Origin: Glandiceps talaboti
Lineage: Eukaryota; Hemichordata; Enteropneusta; Spengelidae
Assembly (NCBI RefSeq): GCF_964340395.1
Contig: NC_135558.1
Coordinates: forward strand, 12,606,001-12,670,000
Direction: 5' to 3'
DNA: 64,000 nt
Shown here: in pieces, positions 26,901 through 35,285 of the stretch
How positions within the stretch are numbered: position 1 is the stretch's first letter
Layout of the letters: each line of letters begins with the position of its first letter
Position numbers and translations under genes: made by a program
The notes under the pieces: generated by a model
Databases searched by the model: none
What the model saw: the letters and a program-made list of their open reading frames with translations, nothing else
Told to the model about the DNA's origin: nothing

Positions 26901-29900
26901 GTATTAGGTCAGTACCGTATATTCAGTTTTTCTATATTTACACTTTACAGGTAGCTATGTTTTTTGGAGTACTGTGGGCGTTCAGTGCCTTGGCTTACAT
27001 ATTCAGTGATAAAGTTAATCTTCCAGCCTTTGCTAATCCATTAGCCTTGGTGGGTTTAATGGTGCTATTTTTACTCAACCCAACAAGGACTTTATATTAC
27101 AGAGCTAGATTTTGGCTACTCAGGATATTGGTAAGTACCATCAATACTTACTTGTCCATCAGGCGTAGTTGCAACATATGAAAAAAAAAAAAACTTTTAC
27201 TTGGGAACACATATCATATTAGAAACCATCAACTGGAGACAAGGTGCTTATTGTTCCATATGTAAAATGTACTGAAAGATCTGGTTACTTGGCAACCAAA
27301 GCATGGAAAGAGGAAGCCAGAAAGACCAAACCTGAATTGCCCAATACTGCTCGCCTATGAGCTTGGGGTAACTATTGCTGAACTTGGAAACATTATGCAG
27401 GACAGACATCAATGGAGAAGTTTTGTGAGAAACCTCTATGGAACCTGTCCTCCAGATGACTAGATAGATGGATTGATGGATAGAAGGCTAGTTCAGTACA
27501 GATCATGACTGTGAGGACAGAAATGCATTCCTTTCTTTTTTACTCAAGAGAACTGAATGATCTGTTATGATTGTATTTTGTCCCTCAAGAAACCATTATT
27601 TTTAACTTTCACTGTAATAGTCACATCCCTTCGACCAATTTTTCTCATCCACTTTTCAAAATGATTTAATGATTTTTCACTATCGTCTATTTCAGTGTCG
27701 TATATTTCTAGCACCGTTTTTCCCAGTGGGGTTTGCTGATTTCTGGCTGGCTGATCAGCTGAATAGCTTGGCGACAGTTCTACTAGATTTACAATATCTA
27801 ATATGTTTCTATGCATTCTCTGTGGAGTGGTTACATTCAGACAGTAAGTTTGGATTTATTTCAAAAAGTATTGATGATAGTTATTAAGCTGATGTGGGAG
27901 TTGACAAAGTATAACAGATTTACTTTTAGTTTTACATTGCAAGGTCTCTACCAGGGGTAATAATTGCACAAAGCATAGGGCCAGGGAGTATCATGAAGTG
28001 CATAGTCAGAAAGGAGATTTTGCTATAATTACATTTAATAGGTCTCTACTAAGGTAATAATTGTACATTAGTGCCTAGAGCTGGGTAGCAGTGTGACCTT
28101 CCTCAGGGAGTTGACGAAGTATAACACTGATACCATTGTATACACTACAGTAATGCCAAGGGGCAGTGTGCCCTCTAAGCCAATTTGATGCACACAATTT
28201 CTAGTGATGCACCAAAATTTGGTGTTCTCCTATCTCTTACTATGTGATGACTCACAAGAATGCCAGTTTTTATCATACTTGGCTGTCACTAGATGGCACA
28301 CTGCCAAGGGTAATGTAAACTGTACTACACTTTAAAGATAGTGTCAATGTACAAATTTAAGAGCTATATAACGGTACAGGTATACATTACATCAAGGGAC
28401 TTGAAATGTGTGAGTGAAAGGAAATCGAGGCAATGGCTTTGAATGATTGTGTCTGTAACTAGAATATTACTTTTTCGATCAAACCACCAACAATATATTC
28501 AGAGAAAATTGCTAAAAAGACATTTATGAGACATTCATGATTGTCCATATTCATTAGGGTGTTGATTGTATCCAGAAATAGTACAACAATAGGTTGAAAT
28601 CATAATTGCACTGGGTCACTGATCGTTGGGTGGAGACCCAAAAATCAATTTGATGGAATTTAATTTATCATGATATTATGTGTACAGCTACACAAATACA
28701 TTTACCCACAGGTGATTTATTACTGTTCATGGTGTACAATATTATGAGTAAATCATTGCATCTAACAAAACTGTTTCAAAAAGTGGTCCAGCTAGTTGCA
28801 CCTCGGTGCAGCTTTAACAAGCAAGGTCATCAATTTGACAATAATTGGAGTGTTCTTTTTAACAAGGTGGTATCAAACCCTCTTTGATCTCTCAGTAACC
28901 CTACTTATTGTTAATGATGATTACATTTCTAAGCGACTATAGAATGAAATCAAAATAACTGCTACACCGAAACACAATTATGTTCGTTCACTTTGTCAAA
29001 AGTACCTGCATCAGGTTGGAGGCACACCCTTCTTGATGTCCAACCGGTAACTACACAAGTGGTACTAGGTTCTGAAAATATCTTATTACATTGAAATTCA
29101 GAGAGAGAACACTAGTTAGTGTTAATTCAGTCATGTTTGAATATGTCCTTGCGTTGAGTCAGTACTGTAGTTTGGTAGACCTATTCACTGCAGAAAGTTG
29201 GTACAGTACAAAAGAATGAGATCCCAACTGTCCACTGATACAATAGCAGTAATGTGGGACTCAAAATTGGGTTTTGATGACGAGAGAGAGGTACGAAATT
29301 TCTCAATTTCACCTGTTTACACTGTTCAAGGAGAACACCACTGCTTTTGTTATGGAATTAGATCGAGTGTACATAGCCGGTATTGATGAAAACCATGTCT
29401 TGGTGTAATCTCTGACGTCATTGTTACAATGGCACAAGGTCAGATTACCTTTGTTAAACCTTCAGACTGTAAGTGTTATCTCTTGGGTTATCGAAACTTG
29501 GTATAATGGGGAGAGGAGCAACCTGGTGAAATTGACAATCTCTGGTTCAGTTTGATCACTAAATCCTTGGATTTGAATGGCTATAATGGTAGAAAACTTT
29601 GTCAACCTTTCAATAACAACCAGGAAAGTTGTGATATCGTTCATGGTTTAAACAAAGCAAATCCCAACAATTTATCAGTTGACTTGTAATGCATGTCAGA
29701 AGTGCGCCCTCTATGCCAATTTGAGACATTACCGATGGTCAGTAATTTCTTGAGACACCAAATTTGGTTTCTCCTATCCCTTAGTGTGGGATGACTTGTA
29801 GGACAAAATGTTTGTTATTATTTTGATCTACAACAAAATATTGAACTTAAGTCCTCAGATGGATGGCAACCAATATAGAGTTAGACAATCAAACAAACTG

Positions 29901-32900
29901 TAATTATCGGCAATGTATAAACAGGCATATATTTTGGAATCGTTTAACTTATATTGCTGACATTAGAGGGCGCCAACCACATTTTAAATATATTAGAATA
30001 TCAAAATGCAAGGCAGGTCAAGATTTACAATGTGTCTAGAAAACATAGGGTTGTATCAAATATAAAAATAAAATACACGCTTTTAAAGCTGAAGTCGCTG
30101 CAAATGAAACCATTTCAAAAACTGTTTTTAACTTTTTATTAGATATTACTCATAATATTGTACATCCATTAATAGTATTGAATCATCTATGGGTAAAATT
30201 TGTGTAGCAGTACACATACATGTAGTTTAGTGCAATATATCCAGTCAAATTGATTTTAGGGTCCACACCCAAAAATCAGCACCCCAGTGAATCATGATTT
30301 CAACCATAGATACTCCACGTCTATGTTTCAACTTATTACTATACTACTTATAGATAAAATAGACCTCTAATTGACATGTACAATGGCAAATTATTGATGT
30401 TTTGATAATTTTATGTGAATATATTGTTGGTTGTCTGACTGAAAAGTAATGAGATATTTATACAATTATATCTGAAGGAACAAAAGGTAGATGTCATATA
30501 GGTAAGGAATGTCCATACAGTCTCAAAAAAACCCAGAAAATTATTATGTTATAATTGACTGAAAGATTTGCGTATCTGGTTGTTTCTTGTCAGTGTGTTA
30601 TGTTGTAAGCAATAGAGGGATAAGGAGTAACCGACAGTGGCGAATCTTTCCGTCAAATATTATTATTGCTACTCATCAAATGATGTTCATACTTTCAATA
30701 ATTTGCTAATTATTGCAATTATTTTCATAATTTCTAGATGAAGTTGAGTGTTACAGTTACTCGTATGGTATCAGATCAGTAGTAGCATCATTACCTGCAT
30801 GGTGGCGTTTTGCGCAGTGTTTACGCCGTTATCGCGACTCCAGGAAGGTGTTCCCTCATCTAGTCAATGCAGGCAAATATTCTACTACGTTCTTTGTGGT
30901 CCTGTTCTCTTCACTGGCTGCAGTATATAAAAGTAAGACAACTATCTTTACGTGCATAGAATTCTGTTTAGCTAGAAGTATGTTATCACAAAACCATAAT
31001 ATAAGTCCAGGTATTTCTAAAACCGCTCCTGGAAAGTACTTGAAATTCCTGGAATTTCAAACCATTCTTGGAAAATCCTTGAAAAGTCTTGGATATTGAA
31101 ACCACTCCAGAATAGTTCTGGATAAGTGAAATTGTTCCAACCAAATTCCTGTGATTTCAGTCTTTTCCCGGAAATTCTCTGTAAGTCCATGGATTTTAAA
31201 CCCCCTAGGAAAGTCATTGGAAATCCTGGAATTTCAAATCACTCCCATAAATTCAAACTATTCCCAAATCTCGAGTATCCTTAAAACTGCTGTGGAAAAT
31301 ATTAACTGCTCATGGAAATTCCTGGAAAATGAGTCTATAATGTGATCCTTCCTAAAATAATAAACATTTCTATCACCAAAAAAATAATCTTGCAATCATG
31401 ATAACTCAAATCTGTCAAATTTGATATTCAAATATTAATATTAATAATGGCATACCATTCATATTGTATATAATTTTCATATCTGTATAGAAATGGTAAC
31501 TAAATGGCACTACCAATATGATATTGGAATATCAATAAAATATAAAATTGATAAAATTAATAATTTCATATTTTGATTTGTTGTTTTGTATCAGGTCAAT
31601 ATGATCATGCCAAATACAATCCATATTTTTACCTGTGGATTATCAGTGCCGTAATTAGTTCATCCTATGCACTTACTTGGGATATTAAGATGGACTGGGG
31701 TTTGTTAGATGACAATGCTGGTGAAAATAAACTACTCAGAGAAGAAATTGTCTACTCCTACAAGGTTGGTAGATGTAAATTTTGTCATGCTATATACTGT
31801 GTCTTTATTTAGAACTGGCTGTGTAAGCCACACCCCCAAAAGTTGTTATCAAACACTTGCGTCTGTTATATTTACATAATTATATGTCATTTGTCACATG
31901 CTTCATGTGTTAACTCCTGTGTTCATCATGGCGGTGTATGTACATTTACATATTAATGACTTCATTTGAATAATGTTGTCATGGTTGTAATCAGGTTATT
32001 GAGTGTACATTTACCTAGTGACTTCATTTGAATAATCTCATGGTTGTAATCAGGTTATAGGGCATACTTGTTTAAATTGTAATTACCAAGGTGTCCACGT
32101 TGTCAACACAAGCATGGTAGGAGTAATAAACGGAGTATAGTACTACTAGCACCGTAAACAGGCTTCCTTTATTTGGTTATTCATTCTCACAACTTAGCTG
32201 AAAGATCAGTGTCAAGAAATCGGCCATACTTGATTGAAAGATAGAAAATGCTACAGAGCAACCAGTGAAAAGTGAAGCTGTGTCACAATATTACTCTGGC
32301 TTGATCACTTTTGACATGCTAAGACAGAGACAAACTAAAACTAAAACTGCAGTAACTTGTCTCTATATAAAAAAAACACTAAAATATCATGGGAAGTTGA
32401 CATTTATCAATCTATTGAGGTTGATATAGTTTATGCTATAATATATGGCAAGACCCATGCAGTTATTTGTTTGTGTATACTTCCAATTTTTGGGGTCTTT
32501 CAAAGTTTATACTATCGATCTTTATTCAGGCTGATTGAATGAATGTGCATTTTCAATGCACTGCAATCACACACTTTTGTATTCTTGATCTTTTTAAGTG
32601 TCTCTCTGTTGGCTTGTTGAAATTATGGGCTTCGCAGTTGTAAGAATATATACTAAATAGTTTTCTTCCTTCCAGGCATATTACTATGTGGCCATACTAG
32701 AAGACTTCATTCTCCGGTTTTCATGGACATTAACAGTTTCTGTGGGAGAGTTAGGATACTTTGATAGTGATATACTAGTCACTATCCTGGCACCTCTAGA
32801 AGTCTTCAGGTAAGTGTCAGATGATAATGTCATACTAAGAGTTCAGTATCAGGCTATGATGTCATACCAAGAATTCAATGTCAGGTGGTGATGTCATACC

Positions 32901-34411
32901 AAGAATTCAGTATCAGGCTATGATGTCATACCAAGAATTCAGTATCAGGCTATGATGTCATACCAAGAATTCAGTATCAGGCTATGATGTCATACCAAGA
33001 ATTCAGTGTCAGACGATGATGTCATATCTAGAGTTCAGTGTTATATGATGATGCCGCATCAACTGTTAAGTGTCAGGCTATGATATACCAAGAGTTAAGT
33101 TTCTGTCTATGATGTCATACCAGGGGGTCTGTGCCAGGCTATAATGTCACTCTCAGAATTCAATTTATTTCAAAATGACTTAGTGCTCACAAAATTTATT
33201 CAGACTGATCAATCTGCTTTAGTGTTGATAACATGAACAGATCCACAGCACTTATGAAAGTTTTTGTTGATTAACTCAGTTCATTTGAGTACATCACAAT
33301 TTTGATTGTTAAATGGCAACACACTCTAATGGGAATGGAAAGACTTTTATAAACACATACTTTCATCGACACATTTGTATATTTTTTTCCAGGAGGTTCA
33401 TTTGGAACTTCTTCCGTTTAGAAAATGAACATTTGAATAATTGTGGTCAATTTCGTGCCGTCCGAGATATTTCTGTGGCACCTCTCTGTGAAGATGACAT
33501 TGCACAGTTGGAAGCCATGATGGATGAAGATGATGGTGTGAATAATAGAAAGAAAGGCAGGAAAATTTCCAGGTAGGCATTCTTACAGACATTTTGATTT
33601 CAGTGTTCCCACATCCCTTTATGTGGTGCCCCAGAAGAAAGCGTAGTTCTATATTTTGACACTTTAGATAATTGGGCTTTTAATTGATATGATGGAAAAT
33701 CTATTCCAGAAATGTTGGTATCATATATATCCAGAAAATACCACAATTTTAATGTTGAAATGCAAATTTCAATTTACCATCATATGTTAAAAAGTGTCTA
33801 CTCATTGCTAACATCGACAATTTACATTATCAAATTTATGCTATGGGGTATACCACTGTTCCTACTCTTAACAAACTATAACTTCCTGAATTGCATATAA
33901 ATGTGTGTATTGTACTGTTTGTCCAAGTTTTTATGTTCTTGCCATTTGATCACAAAACTGTGTTCTTATGAAACTGAAAGAAACTGTCGCCAAATCTATC
34001 ATAAATGCACTTAAGATATTTTAAAACCAAGGAAAGATATATGTGGGTTATGCCAATCAATATTTCTCTATATCCTTGAGCCTCTGAATTGCCATGAATT
34101 TAAATCCGGCCAATTGACAACTGGTGTTTCATTTGCATAGCTTTCGTTGTGACTGATTTTGCAACCAAGTTTTTGTCTTGTTCTAAGGGAAAATAATAAG
34201 TTACAGTTATCGTTTGTGAATTTTGTGTTACAGTTTCCTGTAACAAAATGGAATGAAAGAGTGTATTTCAGCAACACCTCTGACTTAAATGTAGTGTGAT
34301 TTTGAATTGTATTTCTTTTCTCTTTTTTTTTTCATTAGGCACACAAGTATTGCCAACCCAACAACAGTGTGGGAAGATGATGAAGATGAAGATGAAGAAC
34401 TGGACGTCTAA
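7550..34411 (+). CDS. XPR1: XPR1 phosphate exporter (SPX-EXS), complete, 15 coding exons
   Basis: Coding exons: 7550-7618, 7777-7828, 9038-9139, 11810-12060, 12840-12989, 18755-18835, 24088-24166, 26049-26236, 26951-27130, 27696-27843, 30738-30932, 31595-31764, 32676-32809, 33393-33572, 34339-34411. All introns are GT-AG; phases agree and sum to 684 codons (683 residues; vertebrate XPR1 is ~696). Residues 1-210 form the SPX domain: start [19 protein letters not shown], then FARFEEKFF, and the Lys-rich helix [13 protein letters not shown] near 162-174, which binds inositol pyrophosphates in this family. Hydrophobic segments follow from ~245 (exons 7-13). [14 protein letters not shown] (396-409) and the EXS core ([16 protein letters not shown]) are intact, as are ILRFSW and [14 protein letters not shown], containing the Arg/Trp residues reported to line the phosphate path. 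The tail is acidic ([12 protein letters not shown]). It exports inorganic phosphate across the plasma membrane. The vertebrate orthologue also serves as a gammaretrovirus receptor; nothing viral is present here. Confidence 0.97.
7829..9037 (+). other. XPR1 intron 2
   Basis: 1.2-kb intron; AT-rich, no tandem array or mobile element recognised. The open frame at 8724-8966 has no supporting motif and sits directly before exon 3 without usable splice signals. Confidence 0.5.
9140..10200 (+). other. First part of XPR1 intron 3
   Basis: AT-rich intron sequence; no gene or repeat array. A lone copy of the 14-bp arm CATGGATGTATTAG lies at 10096-10109; the same arm forms the palindrome at 46010-46045. 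Confidence 0.5.
10205..10675. repeat. 48-bp minisatellite with internal hairpin, about 8 copies
   Basis: Units of 48 bp contain CTTCTGAGACTGGCAAA then CTGAGACTGGTCTCAG and a T6 run. CTGAGAC/GTCTCAG is an inverted pair with a 2-nt spacer, so every unit can form a stem. Flanking degenerate units (10205-10250 and 10630-10670) keep only the CTGAGAC/GTCTCAG parts. Both strands remain open in one frame because 48 is a multiple of three; those ORFs are not genes. Lies in XPR1 intron 3. Confidence 0.95.
11065..11165. mobile_element. Half copy of foldback family E (intron 3)
   Basis: CACATTGATTTTTCAAGTAGGGCGCCATGATAAAAT-type sequence (11085-11120) followed by TTTATAAATTAAATAAATACC and GTGACCACTTT matches the right arm of the palindromic element at 57916-58104 closely. 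Only one arm is present. Confidence 0.6.
11300..11350. repeat. (CTA)n microsatellite
   Basis: About 16 uninterrupted ACT/CTA units in XPR1 intron 3. Confidence 0.95.
11375..11640. repeat. Possible old dispersed retroelement remnant
   Basis: Contains CACTGTGCTGAAAGTGCCTT, AGGTCCCCAATTATACAGCT and TCTTGCCCAAGGACTTAAG, in the arrangement seen in decayed interspersed repeats of aquatic animal genomes (from memory of such repeats; no match could be run). No coding capacity or terminal repeats seen. Confidence 0.3.
12990..13470 (+). other. Start of XPR1 intron 5
   Basis: 5.8-kb intron (12990-18754). Its first 480 bp hold no recognisable feature. Confidence 0.5.
13471..13517. mobile_element. Partial copy of hairpin element family C
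   Basis: TGTAAACCACAGTCTCTTTT followed by GACAGCACCGTCCAAGATGC matches the left part of the fuller copies at 37257-37385 and 43483-43607. Confidence 0.5.
13543..13808 (+). mobile_element. hAT-like MITE, family B, composite copy
   Basis: Begins CAGTGTGCCCTCTAATG and contains AGTAAGAGATAGGGGAACACC, ATTTTGGTGCATCACTAG and TTGGCTTAGAGAGCACATTG (to 13710). A second 3' half follows (13715-13808), ending GGCTTAGATGGCACACAG. The terminal inverted sequence CAGTGTGCC/GGCACAC-G is shared with the copies at 28164-28303 and 48808-48980, which show 8-bp target duplications. No coding capacity. Confidence 0.7.
14385..15079 (+). repeat. Two C15 homopolymer tracts in XPR1 intron 5
   Basis: C runs at 14385-14399 and 15065-15079, both on the XPR1 sense strand. 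Between them I see no gene; the short ORFs lack any motif. Confidence 0.9.
15480..16251 (+). other. XPR1 intron 5, middle
   Basis: No gene or array recognised; AT-rich intron sequence. Confidence 0.4.
16252..16538 (+). mobile_element. MITE-like element with CAGGG(T/C)T(T/C)AAAATTAA termini (family H)
   Basis: Left end CAGGGTTCAAAATTAA (16252) and right end TTAATTTCAAGCCCTG (to 16538) are inverted copies of one another with few mismatches. The interior repeats GGCTACCA / TGGTAGCC motifs. AATGA is present directly on both outer sides (16247-16251 and 16539-16543), a possible short target duplication. A decayed piece recurs near 51030-51075 (GAAATTGGTAGCCCACTG). Confidence 0.6.
16600..17915 (+). 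other. XPR1 intron 5, distal part
   Basis: No supported gene. Contains TAGAATAGAATAGAATC (16601-16618), a short pentanucleotide run, and otherwise AT-rich sequence. Confidence 0.4.
17920..17963. repeat. (CAA)n microsatellite
   Basis: About 14 CAA/ACA units in XPR1 intron 5. Confidence 0.95.
18265..18535. repeat. Degenerate tandem repeat, ~100-bp unit, XPR1 intron 5
   Basis: GAACTTACATTTGTAGATT recurs four times (near 18269, 18352, 18418, 18507). GACTTGGTCAATCAGCCCTAC occurs twice (18325, 18473). The pattern suggests a partly eroded tandem duplication. Confidence 0.75.
18867..21746. repeat. 34-bp minisatellite array, about 84 copies, in XPR1 intron 6
   Basis: Unit: CCTCAGAAGGTTGTTGG + ATTCTATTAGACCTATA (34 bp). 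The array runs ~2.88 kb without non-repeat interruption. Variant classes are interspersed: AGACGG or AGATGG for AGAAGG, TTGTGTGATTC for TTGTTGGATTC, CCTTAG for CCTCAG, and a 6-bp insertion (ACATGT) twice (near 19380 and 19793). Blocks of variants recur in the same order (for example around 21120-21260 and 21285-21400), pointing to segmental amplification inside the array. It begins ~30 bp after the exon 6 donor at 18836. There are no unique spacers between units, so it is not CRISPR-like. Confidence 0.98.
22151..22425 (+). mobile_element. Dispersed foldback element family A, copy 1
   Basis: Shares in order with the copies at 23752-24038 (reverse) and 63807-64000: TGGTCATTCTA, GTCTATGTCACTGGTT, GAAATATGAGTCAAA, CCCCAATATTTTCCTTCG and TTAGCCAG. 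The 3' part is an inverted pair (CAGCCAG-AA..TA-CCTAAGG / TTTTCCTGGCTGAATGAAGAA). The short ORFs over it (22004-22347) are not genes. Confidence 0.7.
22870..22908 (+). repeat. C11 tract and (CA)n microsatellite, intron 6
   Basis: C11 at 22870-22880 followed by an ACACAC run to about 22900. Confidence 0.9.
23752..24038 (-). mobile_element. Dispersed foldback element family A, copy 2 (reverse)
   Basis: Read on the minus strand it begins ATGGAATTTATACCCTGGTC, like the third copy (ATGGAATTATACCCTGGTC at 63807). It ends in a foldback: TCAGCCAGGGAAAATATAAG plus TGACCTAAGG (23771-23800) against CCTTAGGTCATGAG plus TATTTTCCAGCTGA (23843-23870). It lies ~50 bp before XPR1 exon 7. Orientation is opposite to the host gene. 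Confidence 0.75.
24167..25230 (+). other. XPR1 intron 7, proximal part
   Basis: No gene or repeat array recognised. Confidence 0.5.
25240..25915. repeat. ~51-bp minisatellite with higher-order structure, XPR1 intron 7
   Basis: Unit contains CCAGTGGGACATTCACTAGT, CAGGGTTCGGTTGTATT and GTAAATACAC; about 12 copies. Some units carry an extra 17 bp (TGTATTATAAGTACACT), and unit types recur in a fixed order (near 25428, 25586, 25748), so a multi-unit block has been duplicated. 51 is divisible by three, which opens a spurious 62-codon ORF. Confidence 0.93.
26520..26800. repeat. ~17-bp degenerate tandem repeat, XPR1 intron 8
   Basis: AACCAAACAGTTCAGAT-like units, about 12, with scattered substitutions and gaps. 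Confidence 0.85.
27235..27485 (+). mobile_element. LINE-type retrotransposon 3' end fragment in XPR1 intron 9
   Basis: One frame (27308-27463) reads [13 protein letters not shown]..., then [17 protein letters not shown] and [11 protein letters not shown] with a TAG stop. This is the arrangement seen at the C-terminus of non-LTR retrotransposon polyproteins (GRP-like linker, then DR-x-WR-x-FV and stop), followed by a short TAGATGGATTGATGGA-type tail (27463-27482). Only about 50 codons survive. The element is in the same orientation as the host gene. Confidence 0.6.
28164..28303 (-). mobile_element. hAT-like MITE, family B, with 8-bp target duplication
   Basis: 140 bp bounded by CAGTGTGCCCTCTA and its inverse (TAGATGGCACACTG, one mismatch). 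Flanks are CCAAGGGG (28156-28163) and CCAAGGGT (28304-28311), an 8-bp direct repeat with one mismatch, the size produced by hAT-superfamily transposases. It is inverted relative to the copies at 13543 and 48808 and has no coding capacity. Confidence 0.82.
28555..28830 (+). mobile_element. Dispersed repeat family D, copy 1 (XPR1 intron 10)
   Basis: Matches the reverse complement of 56900-57150 in order: GGGTGGAGACCCAAAAA, TACAGCTACACAAATACATT, ATTATGAGTAAATCATT and GTCCAGCTAGTTGCA. The nature of the element is unknown. The 69-codon ORF at 28678 and a similar 85-codon minus ORF at 56841 are parallel reflections of this repeat. Confidence 0.6.
29699..29810 (-). mobile_element. Decayed hAT-like MITE, family B
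   Basis: AGTGCGCCCTCTATGCCAATT, CACCAAATTTGGTTTCTCC and TATCCCTTAGTGTGGGATGA correspond to the interior of the 28164-28303 copy; the far terminus is lost. Confidence 0.5.
30180..30315 (-). mobile_element. Dispersed repeat family D, partial copy (XPR1 intron 10)
   Basis: On the minus strand: GATTTTTGGGTGTGGACCC, then AAATCAATTTGA and TACTGCTACACAAA, matching copies at 28555 and 56900. Confidence 0.5.
31005..31335. repeat. Degenerate tandem repeat of TCCTGGAATTTCAAACC type, XPR1 intron 11
   Basis: GGAATTTCAAACCATTCTTGG-like units of roughly 30 bp recur with many substitutions (CTGGAA, GGAAATTC, TTGAAACC). Confidence 0.7.
31765..32675 (+). other. XPR1 intron 12
   Basis: Contains two near-copies of GACTTCATTTGAATAAT(G/C)T with CATGGTTGTAATCAGGTTAT (31961-32000 and 32021-32059), a small tandem duplication. 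Nothing else is recognised. Confidence 0.5.
32815..33130. repeat. 32-bp minisatellite, about 9 copies, XPR1 intron 13
   Basis: Unit GATGTCATACCAAGAATTC + AGTATCAGGCTAT. The central units (32881-33005) are identical or nearly so; outer units are diverged. It starts directly after the exon 13 donor (32810). Confidence 0.93.
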
Positions 34412-35285
34412 TATTGCCACAAGTAGAGTAAAATATGACAATTCCTACAAGTATTTGCCTCTAATGTGTTAAAATGTAACAATATCCACAATGCCTCGCT
34501 ACAAGTAAGCTACTATGTAACAATTACAACCAAATACTTGTTGCAAATAAGATATATGGTAACATTTGTAGATATACACTTGCTACAAATAAGGTTCAAT
34601 GTATTATTATAAAGCAAATGCTTGGTACAGTGTACAAATAAAGTACACTGTAGCACAGATGTATATGTTTGAGCTGCAAATAAGGTACACTGTAACATTT
34701 GCACAAATGCAACAAATTCGTAATTGTACATTGTAGTAGTGGCATGAGGTTCATATAACACACACTCATCACTGTAGCAGTTGTAGACATACTTGCTACT
34801 TATAAGATACATTGTAGCAAATCTGAGCTTGTTGCTACAATTGGTTTACATTGTAGGGATTCTACAAGTGAATGCTACAAATAAGGTCAAGTGAAAAACA
34901 CCATATTCACACCTTCTAGAAGTATGGCAAAACATAATAATTCATTGACAATTATGTCACTCAATGTGTTAAGCATGGAGATGGGAATGGCGGCAGTACT
35001 TTTAATCCACAAAGAGAACCCTTAACAAAGTTTCCTTTACAGTGCATTGATGTTAAGTTTATTGATTAACCAGTGAACAGACATGAAATACTCTCTTGGA
35101 GAGTTATATTTGCATTATATGCATAATTATTGTAATATAAGGTTGATGGGTCCAAAGATTTTTTGATTGCAATGTAGATGATAGTACCATATTGTGTTTA
35201 TGTCTGTGACATACACAGATTTTTACATCAAAGTAAAAGAACAAGTCCAGTTAAAATTTACAAATAAAACACAGCCACAGTCAAA
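34412..35285 (+). other. XPR1 3'UTR with degenerate ~60-bp repeats
   Basis: From 34490 to 34900 the motifs TGCTACAAATAAGGT, ACACTGTA(A/G)CA and CATTTG(C/T)A recur, an eroded tandem repeat inside the presumed 3'UTR. AATAAA at 35263-35268 is a candidate proximal poly(A) signal. Confidence 0.5.

Noticed and set aside
7550-34411. Viral origin suggested by the name of XPR1 (retrovirus receptor)
   Set aside because: XPR1 is a host phosphate exporter; the locus is a normal multi-exon animal gene with no viral sequence.
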